This document shows, piece after piece, positions 9,323 to 17,715 of a stretch of DNA of 64,000 nt. Each line of letters opens with the position of its first letter. Within the stretch, counting starts at the first letter, position 1. The notes beneath the pieces were generated by a model. It saw nothing but the letters and a program-made list of their open reading frames with translations, did not search any database and was not told the origin of the DNA. The stretch spans positions 1-64,000 of the forward strand of contig NZ_PYAV01000009.1 of the NCBI RefSeq assembly GCF_003014715.1. The letters run 5' to 3'. This stretch comes from Salsuginibacillus halophilus (GTDB taxonomy: Bacteria; Bacillota; Bacilli; Bacillales; Marinococcaceae). Made by a program: the position numbers and the translations under genes.

Positions 9323-9350
9323 CTGCTTTCTAAGTCATCTGTTTGTGTAG

Positions 9351-9389
9351 AAAAAGAGCTATTCTGAAACGTATCAGAACAGCTCTTTT
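9351..9389 (-). terminator. Terminator downstream of the YisL-like gene
   Basis: Arms AAGAGCT and AGCTCTT with a second TTCTGA/TCAGAA pairing, followed on the minus strand by a T-run. Confidence 0.8.
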
Positions 9390-9412
9390 GAGGTCTTTTG
9401 CAAAGTTGTAAG

Positions 9413-9775
9413 TTATAAAATGACACCAAAACCGATGAGAACGACAACAATGAGTGCAATGACAAATTGAAGCCAGTAATATTTTTTCATGCTGTCTGTC
9501 ATGACGCCACGTTTCGTGCGTCCAAGCATTGCTTCCATAATATAAATGAGCCAAAGCGCAAGTACTGCTTTAATGATGTAAGCTACAGGAAAACCTAAAC
9601 CGAACAACATATAAACGCCGGTAACAATCATAACAATATAAAACAGACGGGCAATTTGATGTAATATGAAGTATGGTTTTTGATTACCCTTCGCCAAGTT
9701 TATGTAAGCAACCAAAAATAAAATGACGAGAATCAACCATCCAGCTCGGTGGATCATATCCATTACAGTATACAT
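9413..9775 (-). CDS. YisL-family membrane protein (DUF1516/UPF0344)
   Basis: A 120-residue protein with four predicted membrane helices, matching YisL of Bacillus in length and in features such as GVYMLFG and the C-terminal KYYWLQFVIALIVV. Its function is unknown. The start at ATG (9775) follows AAAGGGGGAGG; a longer frame to 9847 has no such site. It is monocistronic with its own terminator. Confidence 0.85.
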   Translation of the reverse strand: MYTVMDMIHRAGWLILVILFLVAYINLAKGNQKPYFILHQIARLFYIVMIVTGVYMLFGLGFPVAYIIKAVLALWLIYIMEAMLGRTKRGVMTDSMKKYYWLQFVIALIVVVLIGFGVIL

Positions 9776-9899
9776 GTTAGCCTCCCCCTTTCTCTTTTTT
9801 AATGTAACTTCATTATAATACAAACAATCACACATGAATATCCTCACACGCTTTTGTCACACATCGTTACGATCTGCGGCATGTTAAGATATCAATAAA

Positions 9900-9968
9900 A
9901 AAAGAGCGCCGCTGCAAAACGCTCCAGCATCCGCTTAACAGTTACTGGTATGCTGCTTGTACGCTCTT
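9900..9968 (-). terminator. Terminator of tatA
   Basis: On the minus strand AAGAGCG near 9968 pairs with CGCTCTT near 9906, with an inner GCAGCAT/ATGCTG stem, then a seven-base T-run. Confidence 0.7.
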
Positions 9969-9975
9969 ATTTTTA

Positions 9976-10161
9976 TTATTTTTTTTCAGTGTCATCACTT
10001 TTCTTATCGTCATCCATCATACCTTTTGTGGATGATTTGAACTCTTTTAATGTTTCACCAAAAGCCCGGCCGATTTGAGGCAGTTTGCTTGGACCAAAAA
10101 TTAAAAGCGCAAGGACGAGGATTAAAATTAAACCAGGCACACCGATATTCATTGGGTTCAT
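9976..10161 (-). CDS. tatA: Sec-independent protein translocase subunit TatA
   Basis: A 61-residue TatA/E family protein: short N-terminal membrane helix, FGP motif ([18 protein letters not shown]), amphipathic helix and a charged tail. It forms the pore for folded-protein export with TatC. No tatC lies beside it, so the partner must be elsewhere, as for some Bacillus tatA genes. It has its own promoter and terminator. Confidence 0.93.
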   Translation of the reverse strand: MNPMNIGVPGLILILVLALLIFGPSKLPQIGRAFGETLKEFKSSTKGMMDDDKKSDDTEKK

Positions 10162-10191
10162 CGAATCATCCTTTTCATATTAACTGATTAC

Positions 10192-10219
10192 ATTATAACG
10201 CGGGACGTATGAAAGTAAA
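10192..10219 (-). promoter_or_regulatory. Promoter of tatA
   Basis: TTTACT (10219-10214), 16-base spacer, consensus TATAAT (10197-10192) on the minus strand, 30 bp before the tatA start. Confidence 0.65.
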
Positions 10220-10242
10220 ACCCTGAAGCCCGGTTGTTTTCC

Positions 10243-10986
10243 TTACGATTTTGTAAACGAAAACGTCCAGCCGCTCACAGCAACATCGACAGTTCCGGAA
10301 AAAACTTTAGAAGCCTCTGTTTGCAAGTCTTCATGATTACCAAAATGAGGTAAATGTGTTAACAATAACTGCTTTGCATTAGCTTGCTCGGCAAGCTTAG
10401 CGGCTTCTTCACTGTTGATATGGCCGATGTGACTCCCATCCTGCCCTGCATATAAACTGCATTCTGCTACAAATAAGTCTGCATCTTTGCCGGCTTCAGC
10501 CAACTCTGCCATGTATCCAGTGTCGGCTGTATAAAACAAGGTGCCATCAGTATGTTCAACCCGCATTGCATAAGTCGGTACAGGATGATCGCTTTTTGTA
10601 AATGTAAATTGAAAAGGTCCAAGCTGAAGCGGTGCCTCGCTCGTATAAGTGCCCCGCTCCACAAAAGGCGGTGCACTCAACTGGTTGGCAAACGCTTCAT
10701 CTTCATCATGTGTGTAAATCGTAAGCGGCCGCTCACCACCTTCGTTATAGTGCCGCAAAATCCGATGATAGTGCAGTACTTGAGCGTCAGCTGCGTGATC
10801 GTGGTGGTGATGGGACAAAACAACAGCATCTACATCGTTTACCGATATGTAGCGGGCAAGGTTTGAAATGACCCCGCTGCCGCAATCGATAAGCACACGA
10901 TATCCGTTCGCTTCGAGCAAATAGCCGGAAGTTGCTTCGCCAGCTTCTGGATAACCATGCCAATACCCAACAACTGTGAAATTCAT
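10243..10986 (-). CDS. YhfI-like metallo-beta-lactamase-fold hydrolase
   Basis: A 247-residue MBL-fold enzyme with the metal motif SHHHHDHAAD, a conserved Asp in FYTADTGYM and His residues in HIGHINSEEA and LLTHLPHF. It resembles YhfI and the RNase Z-type phosphodiesterase branch; the substrate is not known from sequence. It is cytoplasmic, with no signal peptide. It ends about 80 bp before the tatA start, where the tatA promoter lies. Confidence 0.85.
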   Translation of the reverse strand: MNFTVVGYWHGYPEAGEATSGYLLEANGYRVLIDCGSGVISNLARYISVNDVDAVVLSHHHHDHAADAQVLHYHRILRHYNEGGERPLTIYTHDEDEAFANQLSAPPFVERGTYTSEAPLQLGPFQFTFTKSDHPVPTYAMRVEHTDGTLFYTADTGYMAELAEAGKDADLFVAECSLYAGQDGSHIGHINSEEAAKLAEQANAKQLLLTHLPHFGNHEDLQTEASKVFSGTVDVAVSGWTFSFTKS

Positions 10987-11003
10987 TAGACCACTCCTTT
11001 TTG

Positions 11004-11034
11004 AAAAAACCCGGCTTCCTAAATGGAAACCGGG
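11004..11034 (-). terminator. Terminator of the rplU-prp-rpmA operon
   Basis: On the minus strand CCCGGTTTCC pairs with GGAAGCCGGG (one mismatch), then a T-run of six. Confidence 0.85.
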
Positions 11035-11048
11035 CTCTTTACAGGTAG

Positions 11049-11336
11049 TTACGCTTCCTGTGGATATACGCTTACCTTTTTACCGCGCTTACCGCGGCGC
11101 TCAAAGCGTACCACGCCGTCGCTTTTTGCAAACAGCGTGTCGTCACCACCAATTCCTACGTTTTCGCCAGGGTAGACGCGCGTGCCGCGTTGACGTACAA
11201 GGATGGAGCCGCTTGTTACGTTCTGGCCATCTGCGCGCTTCGCACCAAGACGTTTCGAGATCGAATCACGACCGTTCTTCGTGCTCCCGACCCCTTTCTT
11301 CTGGGCGAAGAATTGAAGATCAAGATTCAGCATCAT
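11049..11336 (-). CDS. rpmA: 50S ribosomal protein L27 with cleavable N-terminus
   Basis: A 95-residue L27. Its N-terminus [15 protein letters not shown] carries the Firmicute-specific extension cut after FFA by the protease Prp, exposing the conserved AQKKG-type end that reaches the peptidyl-transferase centre. The Prp gene lies immediately upstream and overlaps it by 4 bp. The order rplU-prp-rpmA is the standard Bacillus operon. Confidence 0.98.
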   Translation of the reverse strand: MMLNLDLQFFAQKKGVGSTKNGRDSISKRLGAKRADGQNVTSGSILVRQRGTRVYPGENVGIGGDDTLFAKSDGVVRFERRGKRGKKVSVYPQEA

Positions 11337-11683
11337 GGTTCTTCACCTCCTTTAACATCGTGAATTGTTATAAATTCATTGTATGAGGCAGCGATCGTCT
11401 GCAGGGAAACAAGCATACCTTCAATTAGAAGTTGAACCTGCTCCCTATTTGAACGAGCCAACTGCTCCGGTACCGTGCAGGAAAGATAACCGCCGTCTTC
11501 GCCCTGTTCAACATTCAGAGCTGTATCTGCAAGTTCGTAAACTGCATTAACAGCACCAAATGCTACAGCTGAAGCACCGGCACAAACAAGATCTTCCCCA
11601 TGCGGCCCGGCGTTGGCATGACCATCCATTGTAAAGGATGTAATCCAGCCTGACTGCTCGCGTGCCACGTGAACATTAATCAT
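11333..11683 (-). CDS. prp: Ribosomal-processing cysteine protease Prp
   Basis: A 116-residue Prp (YsxB) protein. The catalytic dyad is visible as H22 in MDGHA and C34 in LVCAGASA, the positions known for the Staphylococcus enzyme. It removes the N-terminal extension of L27 before ribosome assembly. It lies between rplU (12 bp away) and rpmA (4-bp overlap). Confidence 0.96.
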   Translation of the reverse strand: MINVHVAREQSGWITSFTMDGHANAGPHGEDLVCAGASAVAFGAVNAVYELADTALNVEQGEDGGYLSCTVPEQLARSNREQVQLLIEGMLVSLQTIAASYNEFITIHDVKGGEEP

Positions 11684-11695
11684 GCCATCCTCCGT

Positions 11696-12004
11696 TTACG
11701 CGTCGATCTTTTCAATCACGACTTTTGTGTACGGCTGACGATGGCCCTGCTTCTTCTGATAGCGTTTACGACGCTTAAACTTGAAGACAAGGACTTTACG
11801 GCCTTTGCCGTTTTTCTCGACTTTGCCTTTTACCGTTGCACCTTCAATGTATGGTGCGCCGACTTTTACATCATCACCGCCGACAAACAAAACGTTATCA
11901 AACGTTACTTCGTCGCCAGCTTCAGCGTCAAGACGCTCAACGTAAATTTCCTGACCTTCTTCAACTTTAACCTGCTTACCGCCGGTTTCAACAATTGCGT
12001 ACAT
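11696..12004 (-). CDS. rplU: 50S ribosomal protein L21
   Basis: A 102-residue L21 beginning [11 protein letters not shown], with the basic C-terminal region [19 protein letters not shown] that binds 23S rRNA. The start is ATG (12004), eight bases after AGGAGG. It is the first gene of rplU-prp-rpmA, with a structured leader and consensus promoter upstream. Confidence 0.98.
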   Translation of the reverse strand: MYAIVETGGKQVKVEEGQEIYVERLDAEAGDEVTFDNVLFVGGDDVKVGAPYIEGATVKGKVEKNGKGRKVLVFKFKRRKRYQKKQGHRQPYTKVVIEKIDA

Positions 12005-12013
12005 TCTCTGCAC

Positions 12014-12112
12014 CTCCTATGGACTTAGACTCGCCACAATGTCAGGTGCCGCAAAGCGGACTTTATAACCTGTTCGTGAGCGGTTGAAGTTTGGGTGCTC
12101 CAAACAACGAAC
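12014..12112 (-). promoter_or_regulatory. Structured rplU leader, probable L21 leader
   Basis: The transcript from about 12112 folds, by eye, into an outer GTTCGT/ACGAAC stem enclosing a GTTTGG/CCCAAAC hairpin, then CAGGT/ACCTG enclosing CCGC/GCGG. It ends in GGCGAGTCTAAGTCC just before the ribosome binding site. Position and length fit the L21 leader known upstream of rplU in Bacillus, thought to be bound by L21 for feedback control. The assignment rests on layout, not on a covariance search. Confidence 0.65.
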
Positions 12113-12118
12113 AAAAGA

Positions 12119-12147
12119 ATTTTACCATTGCCTCGCATACGTGTCAA
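12119..12147 (-). promoter_or_regulatory. Promoter of rplU-prp-rpmA
   Basis: Consensus TTGACA (12147-12142), 17-base spacer, TAAAAT (12124-12119) on the minus strand. The -35 box overlaps the stop codon of the RNase G gene. Confidence 0.85.
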
Positions 12148-13394
12148 TCGGTGAACTTAAAGCCTGGAATGATCGACTCTTTAATGATGTTTCCCTCTCC
12201 ATTGCACAATGAACATAATTGCTTTGCTTCCTCTAGCCAGCTGCTGCCGGTTCGTTTGCGGGTAAGCTCAACTAGCCCAAATTGAGTGATCCCTCCCACA
12301 TTCGTTTTTTTACGGTCATCTTGAAGTTTCTTTTTGAGCAATTGTAAAACATTTTCTTTATCAACTTCATCTGCCATATCAATTAAATCGATGACAATTA
12401 AACCACCGATATCTCGCAGTCTCAGCTGACGAGCAATTTCAAGAATGGCTGTTTCATTTGCCTTTTGTATTGCTTGTTTGCGACTGTTTTCTTTTTTAAA
12501 TCCACCCATATTTACATCAATGGCTGTCAAAGCTTCCGTACATTCAATCATAATCGAACCGCCACCGGCAAGCGGTACCTTTGGTGTAAAAACGTGCTTA
12601 AGTTCAGCGCATACATTTTCAGCTGCAAATGTTGAGCCTTGATTTATCATTTCAACCGTTACGTTCCTGGCACCAAATCGGCTTAAAAAATCTTCAGCGG
12701 CAGCTGCATCGGCTGGGTGATTCACAATTACACGGTTAAGTAAACTCACAGCTGTATCGGTTAGTTTTTGTTCAAGGAAAGAAGCGGAAGGAGAAACGAC
12801 GGCAGGCGCATCCGCTCTTGCATCCTCGTGAACATAAGCTGCTGTTTTTCGAAGCCTGTCCGCTTCTTTTTTCACTTCAGTTTCGGTCATTGCAGCTGCT
12901 TCTGTACGCAAAATAAAACCTTCGCCTGGCGCAGCCCACGTTTTTAAAGTTTCGCGCCAGGCAGCCCGACCGGATTCAGATGCTAAGCGTTTCGAGACGC
13001 CTATTTCTTCACTATTTGCGATGTATACAATGCCTCTGCCGTTAAATTTTAATATGGTTGATAACTTCGGACCTTTTGACTCTACTTCTTCGCGTCGAAC
13101 TTGAACGCGAACACACTCTCCTGGCCGCAGCCAGTCTTGAATCTTTGCTCCTTCTTTTATTGACGCATCAGCGCGAAACGCTGCTAAATCTTCAAGGTGC
13201 AAAAGCCCTGCCTTCGAGCGTCCGACATGCACAAACGCTGCATTCATGCTCGGCATTAATTCCGTCACAACCCCATCAACAATTGTTCCAGCTGCAAGCG
13301 CACCGGCACGCCGCATATCTACTTCTACAATTTGCTTTTCTTCTCTAACCGCCGACCAAACGGCTTCTTCAGTACGGTCAATGATTAATTCCAA
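12144..13394 (-). CDS. rng: Ribonuclease G/E family endoribonuclease
   Basis: A 416-residue RNase G with an N-terminal S1 region (VDGVVTELMPSMNAAFVHVG) and a DNase-I-like catalytic domain. The metal-binding aspartates are in TAIDVNMGG and LIVIDLIDM. The zinc-link CSLCNGEG near the C-terminus forms dimers. It would process rRNA and decay mRNA from 5'-monophosphate ends. It is shorter than typical RNase G (about 490 residues), as in several Bacillaceae. It starts 10 bp inside the end of spoIVFB. Confidence 0.92.
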   Translation of the reverse strand: MELIIDRTEEAVWSAVREEKQIVEVDMRRAGALAAGTIVDGVVTELMPSMNAAFVHVGRSKAGLLHLEDLAAFRADASIKEGAKIQDWLRPGECVRVQVRREEVESKGPKLSTILKFNGRGIVYIANSEEIGVSKRLASESGRAAWRETLKTWAAPGEGFILRTEAAAMTETEVKKEADRLRKTAAYVHEDARADAPAVVSPSASFLEQKLTDTAVSLLNRVIVNHPADAAAAEDFLSRFGARNVTVEMINQGSTFAAENVCAELKHVFTPKVPLAGGGSIMIECTEALTAIDVNMGGFKKENSRKQAIQKANETAILEIARQLRLRDIGGLIVIDLIDMADEVDKENVLQLLKKKLQDDRKKTNVGGITQFGLVELTRKRTGSSWLEEAKQLCSLCNGEGNIIKESIIPGFKFTD

Positions 13395-14260
13395 CCATTT
13401 TTCACCTCGCTTTCATTACCAATGACATCTTCAAGCCGATCCTGCCACCGGCTTGAGCGAAAACTTTCTTCAAGCAACTTTTTCTCATGTAGAACTTCTC
13501 CGTCAGGCTGAACAATAAATACGGTTCTTTGGTGCAGACGTAACTGTGAAAGAGCAGTTTTCACCGGTGTTTCCGGCGGGAGCTTGCAGATGCGTGGTGT
13601 TCGCTTTTCTAAATGCTTGAACGACTGCTGTCTCTCAAGAAGAAAACGCATATACACATACGGACGGGATTTATAAAATTGATAATGATGCATGAATAAA
13701 AACGCTGCAAGCACCCACCACTGCAAGTGACCAGCCTCGCCTGCAATCAGTACAGCAAGTATACCACTAAACACCACCCAGGAAACAGCTGCAGCCGCCT
13801 GCTGTGCCGTTTGAAACGAAAAAACTTGCGCTGACAATACTTGTAACAAACGACCACCATCCAAAGGGAGAACAGGAACAATATTGAGTAAAAGCAAAGC
13901 AGTATTCATTTGAAACAACGTATTGTAAGTATCTATCGATAATACCGGAGTTTGAACCAATAAAAAAGCAGCCGCCGCCAGCAGCAAGTGCATAGCAGGG
14001 CCGGCCAATATTACTGTAACTTCTTCTTGAAACGGACGGTTCGGGCCTTGATCAAACTCAGCAGCCCCGCCAAACGGAAATAAAACAATGCGGCGAATCG
14101 TCCAACCAAAGGAGAACGCTGCCGCCGTATGCCCGCATTCATGCAAGAAGATGATGAGCGAAAATAAGAGAAGCTCACGAAAGTGCCCAGTCAGCACAGC
14201 CGTTCCGATAATCAACCAGCAGACCGGATGGATCCGCACAGGGGGCAGCCGTCTATTCAA
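13385..14260 (-). CDS. spoIVFB: Stage IV sporulation site-2 protease SpoIVFB
   Basis: A 291-residue S2P-family (M50B) membrane protease. The zinc motif HECGH is at 40-44 in a membrane helix and the second metal ligand is in PVLPLDGGRLL. Five or six hydrophobic segments are followed by a CBS-like C-terminal region. In the mother cell it cuts pro-sigma-K once the inhibitor SpoIVFA is removed. It overlaps spoIVFA by 8 bp, the usual pairing. Confidence 0.92.
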   Translation of the reverse strand: MNRRLPPVRIHPVCWLIIGTAVLTGHFRELLLFSLIIFLHECGHTAAAFSFGWTIRRIVLFPFGGAAEFDQGPNRPFQEEVTVILAGPAMHLLLAAAAFLLVQTPVLSIDTYNTLFQMNTALLLLNIVPVLPLDGGRLLQVLSAQVFSFQTAQQAAAAVSWVVFSGILAVLIAGEAGHLQWWVLAAFLFMHHYQFYKSRPYVYMRFLLERQQSFKHLEKRTPRICKLPPETPVKTALSQLRLHQRTVFIVQPDGEVLHEKKLLEESFRSSRWQDRLEDVIGNESEVKNGWN

Positions 14261-15038
14261 AAGTCATCACATCCAACGGGTCAATAAACTCTCCGTCTTC
14301 TTTCACACCGAAACTGAATTGACGCTTGTCTGTCCCTTCCTGCACTGCAGCTTGTCCGATAACATCACCGGCGCTCACGTGTTCATATAGTCCGACATCT
14401 ACGTTTTCAAGCATGCCGTACCATGATTCATCCCCGTTTTCATGCTGTACAGCCACCGCTTCACCCCAAGTTTCACTTGCGCCTGCATGAATCACAACAC
14501 CACCTTGGGCTGCTTCCACCGTTCCACTTTCAATGGTTTCCAATCTAATGCCGCGTCCATGTTCAGAAAAAGGCTCAGCAATAACACCTACAGCTGGTGC
14601 CGCATAGGAAACTTCAGCAGCAGGGTCCTCCACTGTTTCATCACTACCAGCGATCTCCGGCATATAAGGCAGTGGAGAACCAAAGTTTTCTTCATACCAG
14701 GAAGCAGCAGCGGCAAATTGAAAATGGTCCTGAAAAGAGGACTCAACGGCCTGCTGTACCGGCACAAGTCTTGGATTATCAGCTTGAAACAACATACCGA
14801 TGATTAAAAACAAAAACAAAGCACTTAACCATTGCACGAGAAAGCGGTGCTGCAGCTGCTTTTTACGTTTTGGTTCATCTTTGTAAGCTTGCTGCCACGC
14901 GTAAAACTCCGGCTCATGCTGCTGCATCTCTTCGGGCCCCGGATGGTACGTATAAGGCAGCGGCTCGCGCTTCTTTTCGTCAACATCCCGCTGGCGAGCC
15001 CTTATTTTTCGGGCAATTTGTGCTCTTCGGCGATCCAT
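14253..15038 (-). CDS. spoIVFA: Stage IV sporulation inhibitor SpoIVFA
   Basis: A 261-residue protein with a charged N-terminus, one membrane helix (about 70-95) and a C-terminal LytM-like domain (AVGVIAEPF..GTVEAAQGGVVIHAG) that keeps the fold but lacks the full peptidase zinc motif. It anchors and inhibits SpoIVFB until SpoIVB cleaves it. I chose ATG (15038) after GGAGGG; the frame continues to 15071 without a better site. Confidence 0.88.
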   Translation of the reverse strand: MDRRRAQIARKIRARQRDVDEKKREPLPYTYHPGPEEMQQHEPEFYAWQQAYKDEPKRKKQLQHRFLVQWLSALFLFLIIGMLFQADNPRLVPVQQAVESSFQDHFQFAAAASWYEENFGSPLPYMPEIAGSDETVEDPAAEVSYAAPAVGVIAEPFSEHGRGIRLETIESGTVEAAQGGVVIHAGASETWGEAVAVQHENGDESWYGMLENVDVGLYEHVSAGDVIGQAAVQEGTDKRQFSFGVKEDGEFIDPLDVMTFE

Positions 15039-15116
15039 AATCATCCCTCCGCATGGAGCTTTCACCCACAATAGTGAATGTAGTTCATGCTATGAGGTTG
15101 TACAACAAGTTATGAT

Positions 15117-15449
15117 TCAAGAGAAATACCATTTGGCATGTTGTTTACAGTTTGGGTTAAATGGGTGATCGCATTCCGGGCATTGGTCGTTTGCTGTTTG
15201 ATAAACTTCTTTTGTCATTTTATAACCACAGTTTCCACACATGACACAGCCTTCCTTCCGCCTGGAAGCAGGAAAGGGTTGAAACGGCCGATTCATTACA
15301 GCTTGATGGCAGCGTGCACACGCATAAAAGCTGTCACAACAAGCGCAGGCATTGCTAATAATATCAACTGCTGTATGATAATGCTGGCATCGACTTTTTT
15401 CATCAAGATCCAATCCGTAAACCGGTGTGTGATCCACATTGATTTTCAT
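15117..15449 (-). CDS. CHY zinc-finger protein
   Basis: A 110-residue protein of the CHY zinc-finger family. The metal-binding pattern is HYHTAVDII, CACC, CARCH, CVMCGNC and CPEC. Such proteins bind several zinc ions; stand-alone bacterial members have no fixed function. It is monocistronic, between spoIVFA and a rearranged repeat fragment. Confidence 0.85.
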   Translation of the reverse strand: MKINVDHTPVYGLDLDEKSRCQHYHTAVDIISNACACCDSFYACARCHQAVMNRPFQPFPASRRKEGCVMCGNCGYKMTKEVYQTANDQCPECDHPFNPNCKQHAKWYFS

Positions 15450-15497
15450 AAATCATCCCGCCTCTTTTTTATTTATCGCAAAAGGTCATAGCAAAAG

Positions 15498-15521
15498 AAA
15501 AACCCCCAGATTTACTAGGGG
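15498..15521 (-). terminator. Second copy of a stop-codon terminator
   Basis: CCCCTAG-TAAAT-CTGGGGG plus a T-run on the minus strand. It is nearly identical to the terminator of the 56-residue gene at 15787-15805, including the TAA in the loop. Homology ends exactly where the repeat fragment begins (GATC at 15521-15524), so it looks like the remnant of a duplicated 3' end. Confidence 0.65.
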
Positions 15522-15524
15522 ATC

Positions 15525-15640
15525 CAGCGTGTAGGCAAGCTTTTAAGAAAAATGAAGGCTGGTGTCGCTTTTCGGCGGACGCTTGCACCCGGAGGGCACG
15601 GGTCTATAGACCTTTAATTCACGCGCAGGTTACTGCTCAC
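15525..15640. mobile_element. MITE-like repeat, copy C (rearranged fragment)
   Basis: The first 75 bp (15525-15599) match the left end of copy A through the CGGCGGACGCTTGCACCC region. About 15611-15632 match the right end of copy A in reverse (complement GAGCAGTAACCTGCGCGTGA). The centre is missing. It is either an internal deletion with inversion or two end fragments brought together. Confidence 0.65.
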
Positions 15641-15780
15641 TTACCTTAGATGTAAACAGGATCAAAACAAAATATGCGACACCTTCTGGCTGAAGAAAGC
15701 CCCATTAAAAAACATCCGTCTAGCGTGAAGATGGCTTCGGTTTTATCCTCTTATGACGCATGATGACATTCATTCACATA
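15641..15780. other. Spacer between repeat fragment and small gene
   Basis: No reading frame with a ribosome binding site and no hairpin with a T-run was seen. Confidence 0.4.
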
Positions 15781-15786
15781 CTAAAA

Positions 15787-15805
15787 CCCTCAGATTTACT
15801 GAGGG
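15787..15805 (-). terminator. Terminator of the 56-residue gene
   Basis: A perfect stem CCCTCAG/CTGAGGG with loop TAAAT, followed by TTTT on the minus strand. The gene's TAA stop is in the loop. Confidence 0.8.
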
Positions 15806-15966
15806 ATCGTTTCTGTCTCAGCTCTTACTTTTGCTTTCTCTTGGAGGAGACGTAGTTCTGTTGTATAGCGACGAAAATCTTGTTCTGTCTCAGCGCTGCG
15901 GATTTTTGTCTCCAGCTCCCTCTGCTTCGCTTCTTCTTCAGACGTTAAATAACGTTCTTTCATCAT
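15796..15966 (-). CDS. Small charged helical protein, 56 residues, unrecognised
   Basis: A short gene starting MMKERYLTSEEEAKQ and ending TETIPQ. It has AGGAGG six to eight bases before the ATG-ATG pair and a terminator at its stop, so it is probably real. The product is almost entirely charged and Gln/Glu/Lys/Arg-rich, with no Gly and no Cys; a single long helix or coiled coil is likely. An extended -10 (TGCTATCAT) lies about 90 bp upstream. I do not recognise the family. Confidence 0.65.
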   Translation of the reverse strand: MMKERYLTSEEEAKQRELETKIRSAETEQDFRRYTTELRLLQEKAKVRAETETIPQ

Positions 15967-16220
15967 CTCTGATTCCTCCTATCCATGAACGGCATGATCC
16001 GTGGCAGGTTATCAGGACACTTAAGCAAGCAGGACGTTTAAAGTTCATAAAATATTCAATCTATTTGTATGATAGCACAAGTTGTCCGCGTTCGTACAGT
16101 ATTTAAGTTTTCTTACAGAACTGATTTAAGGTTGATTGTACCGAAACGTTTTCGCACTTCGTAATACGCGTAAGAGCTCTATGTTACAATGGCGAAAACA
16201 CGAATAAAGCGGTGAATGTT

Positions 16221-16835
16221 ATGCTAAAAGATACCGGAGAACGAATTATACCCGAAAATATGTCTTGGGATAACGGCATGTTAATTGAACACTTAGCACG
16301 CTATCATTTTGCTGTACCTTATGTACACGGACGAACACTTGATATTGCTTGCGGTGCCGGCTATGGGACGAAGCTGCTTGCGAAAAAAACGAAAAAACAA
16401 GGAACTACGCTTGTCGGTGCAGATATCGATGAAGCTTCTCTTACTTACGCAAGAGCGAATTACCACCATCCAAACACTACCTTTTCTTACGCTGATGTGA
16501 ACGCACCGAATGCGCTCGAATCCCTTGGGATGTTTGATACTATCGTTAGCTTTGAAACGATTGAACACGTCCCATCCGACGAAACCTTTATCGCCGCAGT
16601 AACTCAATGCTTAAAACCGGGTGGCACACTCATCGTTTCTACACCGTTTGGAAACGGCCGCGGGGAGCCGACCAATTCACCATTTCATTATCATCAATTG
16701 ACCGAAGCTGAGTTTTTGAACTTATTTAAGGCATTTCATGCTGAACTGTTCTACCAAAGCGGTCCACTCATCGAATCAACGAAACGAAAAAAACACTACC
16801 CGCTCGGCATTGCAGTGGCTCATAAACCGATATAA
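16221..16835 (+). CDS. Class I SAM-dependent methyltransferase
   Basis: A 204-residue methyltransferase. Motif I reads LDIACGAGYGTKLL, an acidic ADID follows, and post-I and motif III appear as FDTIVSFETIEHV and LKPGGTLIVSTPF. No substrate-specific domain is visible. The start is ATG (16221) after GCGGTGA; a GTG three codons earlier is possible. It faces minD and shares a bidirectional terminator with it. Confidence 0.85.
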   Translation: MLKDTGERIIPENMSWDNGMLIEHLARYHFAVPYVHGRTLDIACGAGYGTKLLAKKTKKQGTTLVGADIDEASLTYARANYHHPNTTFSYADVNAPNALESLGMFDTIVSFETIEHVPSDETFIAAVTQCLKPGGTLIVSTPFGNGRGEPTNSPFHYHQLTEAEFLNLFKAFHAELFYQSGPLIESTKRKKHYPLGIAVAHKPI

Positions 16836-16842
16836 TCATTGA

Positions 16843-16878
16843 AAAAAGCCGGAACCGTAATTACGGTTCCGGCCTTTT
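16843..16878. terminator. Bidirectional terminator between methyltransferase and minD
   Basis: A perfect 26-bp palindrome (16848-16873, arms GCCGGAACCGTAA and complement) has an A-run on the left and a T-run on the right, so it can stop transcription from both sides. Confidence 0.9.
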
Positions 16879-16881
16879 TAT

Positions 16882-17688
16882 TTAAGATGTTTTTCCGACG
16901 CCAAACATCCGCTTCAGCTTATTCATGAAACCTTCTTTTTCCTCAAGAGACATAAGCGGTACAGACTCACCGAGAATACGCCGGGCAATGTTACGGTAAG
17001 CAAGACCGGGCTTTGTCGATGGATTCATAGCAATAGGCTCCCCTTGCTGGGCAGCTTTCAGTACGTTTTCATCGTTAACCACCATACCTAAAAGATCAAT
17101 AGCAAGGGTGGAAACGACATCATCTACATCTAACGCATCTTCATAATCAGAGCGCACGATGGGTACACGGTTTACAATAAGTTTCGGTGCTGCTAAGTCT
17201 TCCTGTTCTAACAAACCAATAATCCGGTCTGCATCGCGTACTGCAGAGTTGTCCGGAGTTGTTACAACAATCGCTTGATCTGCACCTGCCACTGCATTTT
17301 TATAACCTTGCTCAATGCCGGCCGGGCAGTCAATTAATAAATAATCATAGTGCGGCCGGAGCTCTTGAACTAAACTTTTCATCTGTTCCGGCGTCACAGC
17401 GGACTTATCTGTCGTCTGTGCTGCCGGCAGCAAATGGAGGCAGTCGAATCGTTTATCCTTTACAATCGCCTGCTGCGGCTTACACCGGCCTTCAGCTGCG
17501 TCGACTAAATCATAAATAATCCGGTTTTCAAGCCCCATAATGACGTCAAGATTACGAAGCCCAATATCTGTATCGAGCAGGCAAACGTGCTTGCCCTGCA
17601 AAGCGAGCGCCGTGCCTATATTCGCCGTCGTTGTTGTTTTTCCTACGCCGCCTTTCCCAGACGTAATCACTATTGCCTCTCCCACCAT
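16882..17688 (-). CDS. minD: Septum-site determining ATPase MinD
   Basis: A 268-residue ParA/MinD ATPase with deviant Walker A GKGGVGKT (11-18), DTDIGLRNLD, and DYLLIDCPAGIE. The C-terminal amphipathic helix GFMNKLKRMFG binds the membrane. With MinC it blocks division at the poles. It follows minC by 27 bp. Confidence 0.97.
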   Translation of the reverse strand: MVGEAIVITSGKGGVGKTTTTANIGTALALQGKHVCLLDTDIGLRNLDVIMGLENRIIYDLVDAAEGRCKPQQAIVKDKRFDCLHLLPAAQTTDKSAVTPEQMKSLVQELRPHYDYLLIDCPAGIEQGYKNAVAGADQAIVVTTPDNSAVRDADRIIGLLEQEDLAAPKLIVNRVPIVRSDYEDALDVDDVVSTLAIDLLGMVVNDENVLKAAQQGEPIAMNPSTKPGLAYRNIARRILGESVPLMSLEEKEGFMNKLKRMFGVGKTS

Positions 17689-17715
17689 GATTCCTCCTTC
17701 TCTTGAAAAACGGCA

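Noticed and set aside
15753-16106. Plus-strand 117-codon frame
   Set aside because: It is antisense to the 56-residue gene, which has a ribosome binding site and terminator.
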